From: Cupriavidus gilardii J11
Lineage (GTDB): Bacteria > Pseudomonadota > Gammaproteobacteria > Burkholderiales > Burkholderiaceae
Reading direction: 5' to 3'
Assembly: GCF_007829435.1 (NCBI RefSeq)
Contig: NZ_VLJN01000056.1
Span: 23,037-60,204, forward strand
Length of the DNA: 37,168 bases
Position numbers and translations under genes: made by a program. The notes beneath the pieces are model-generated. The model did no database searches and was not told where the DNA came from. It worked only from the letters and a program-made list of their open reading frames with translations. This document shows positions 37,069 through 37,168 of the stretch, in pieces (position 1 is the first letter of the stretch; each line of letters begins with the position of its first letter).

Positions 37069-37168
37069 AGCGTCTAAAGACATTCGGAAATATTCGTTCG
37101 GCATATAAGCGCGGCTCTGCACAATGCATTTCTGGGTTTTTTCAACGGGGTGGGGTGGGTTTGTGACT
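37069..37168 (+). promoter_or_regulatory. Right-edge intergenic stretch with promoter-like features
   Basis: The last 100 bases are AT-richer than the surroundings and contain CATTCG (37081-37086) spaced 17 bp from TATAAG (37104-37109), a weak promoter candidate for a gene beyond the edge, possibly cysT. No gene is visible. Confidence 0.3.

Overview
The window reads as a chromosomal segment of a high-GC betaproteobacterium of the Burkholderiaceae, most likely Cupriavidus or a close Ralstonia relative. The protein families, the rpsF-priB-rpsR-rplI-dnaB block followed by a DUF47/Pit pair, the Rossmann/ACT homoserine dehydrogenase next to thrC and a moeA-moaD-moaE run, and the GC-rich third codon positions all fit. 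The genus is an inference from family resemblance, not a database result.

Layout. 1-3331 (minus strand): a MarR regulator, a NodT-type outer-membrane efflux lipoprotein and an EmrA-type adaptor. The 5' end of the adaptor gene looks broken, and the gene runs off the left edge. 3608-7834 (plus): typA/bipA, a 3-hydroxyisobutyryl-CoA hydrolase-type gene, an NAD(P)H-dependent FMN reductase and a small hypothetical. 7885-8532 (minus): a HicAB toxin-antitoxin module with a promoter/operator. 8728-9925: dusA and tRNA-His(GTG). 9926-12551: an accessory stretch with visibly different codon use. It holds a helical-repeat (TPR-like) plus HEPN gene pair, a gene remnant, two small hypotheticals and two look-alike minus-strand terminator units that could be small RNAs.

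12666-19592: lexA behind two tandem SOS boxes, L-asparaginase, the ribosomal/replication operon rpsF-priB-rpsR-rplI, dnaB with a -10 box almost touching its start codon, and the DUF47-Pit phosphate transport pair. 19677-24032 (minus): an NlpC/P60 lipoprotein, an exported hypothetical, a PIN-PhoH ATPase, a Bcp peroxiredoxin and an Mth938-like protein. 24312-28467 (plus): alaA-type aminotransferase, hom and thrC. 28647-31044: moeA-moaD-moaE-crcB (molybdopterin cofactor synthesis plus a fluoride channel). 31131-33844: clpB behind a near-consensus sigma-32 promoter. 33892-37168: a structured leader, a 28-G homopolymer, the sulfate-binding protein sbp, a degenerate EAL protein and an RBBP9-type alpha/beta hydrolase.

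Most of the window is ordinary core genome. The points that stand out are the 5' lesion in emrA, the TPR-like/HEPN pair next to tRNA-His, the paired sRNA-like units at 12.0-12.2 kb, a REP-like palindrome family present five times between genes, the hairpin-rich leader and poly-G tract upstream of sbp, and the catalytically degenerate EAL protein in the sulfate locus.
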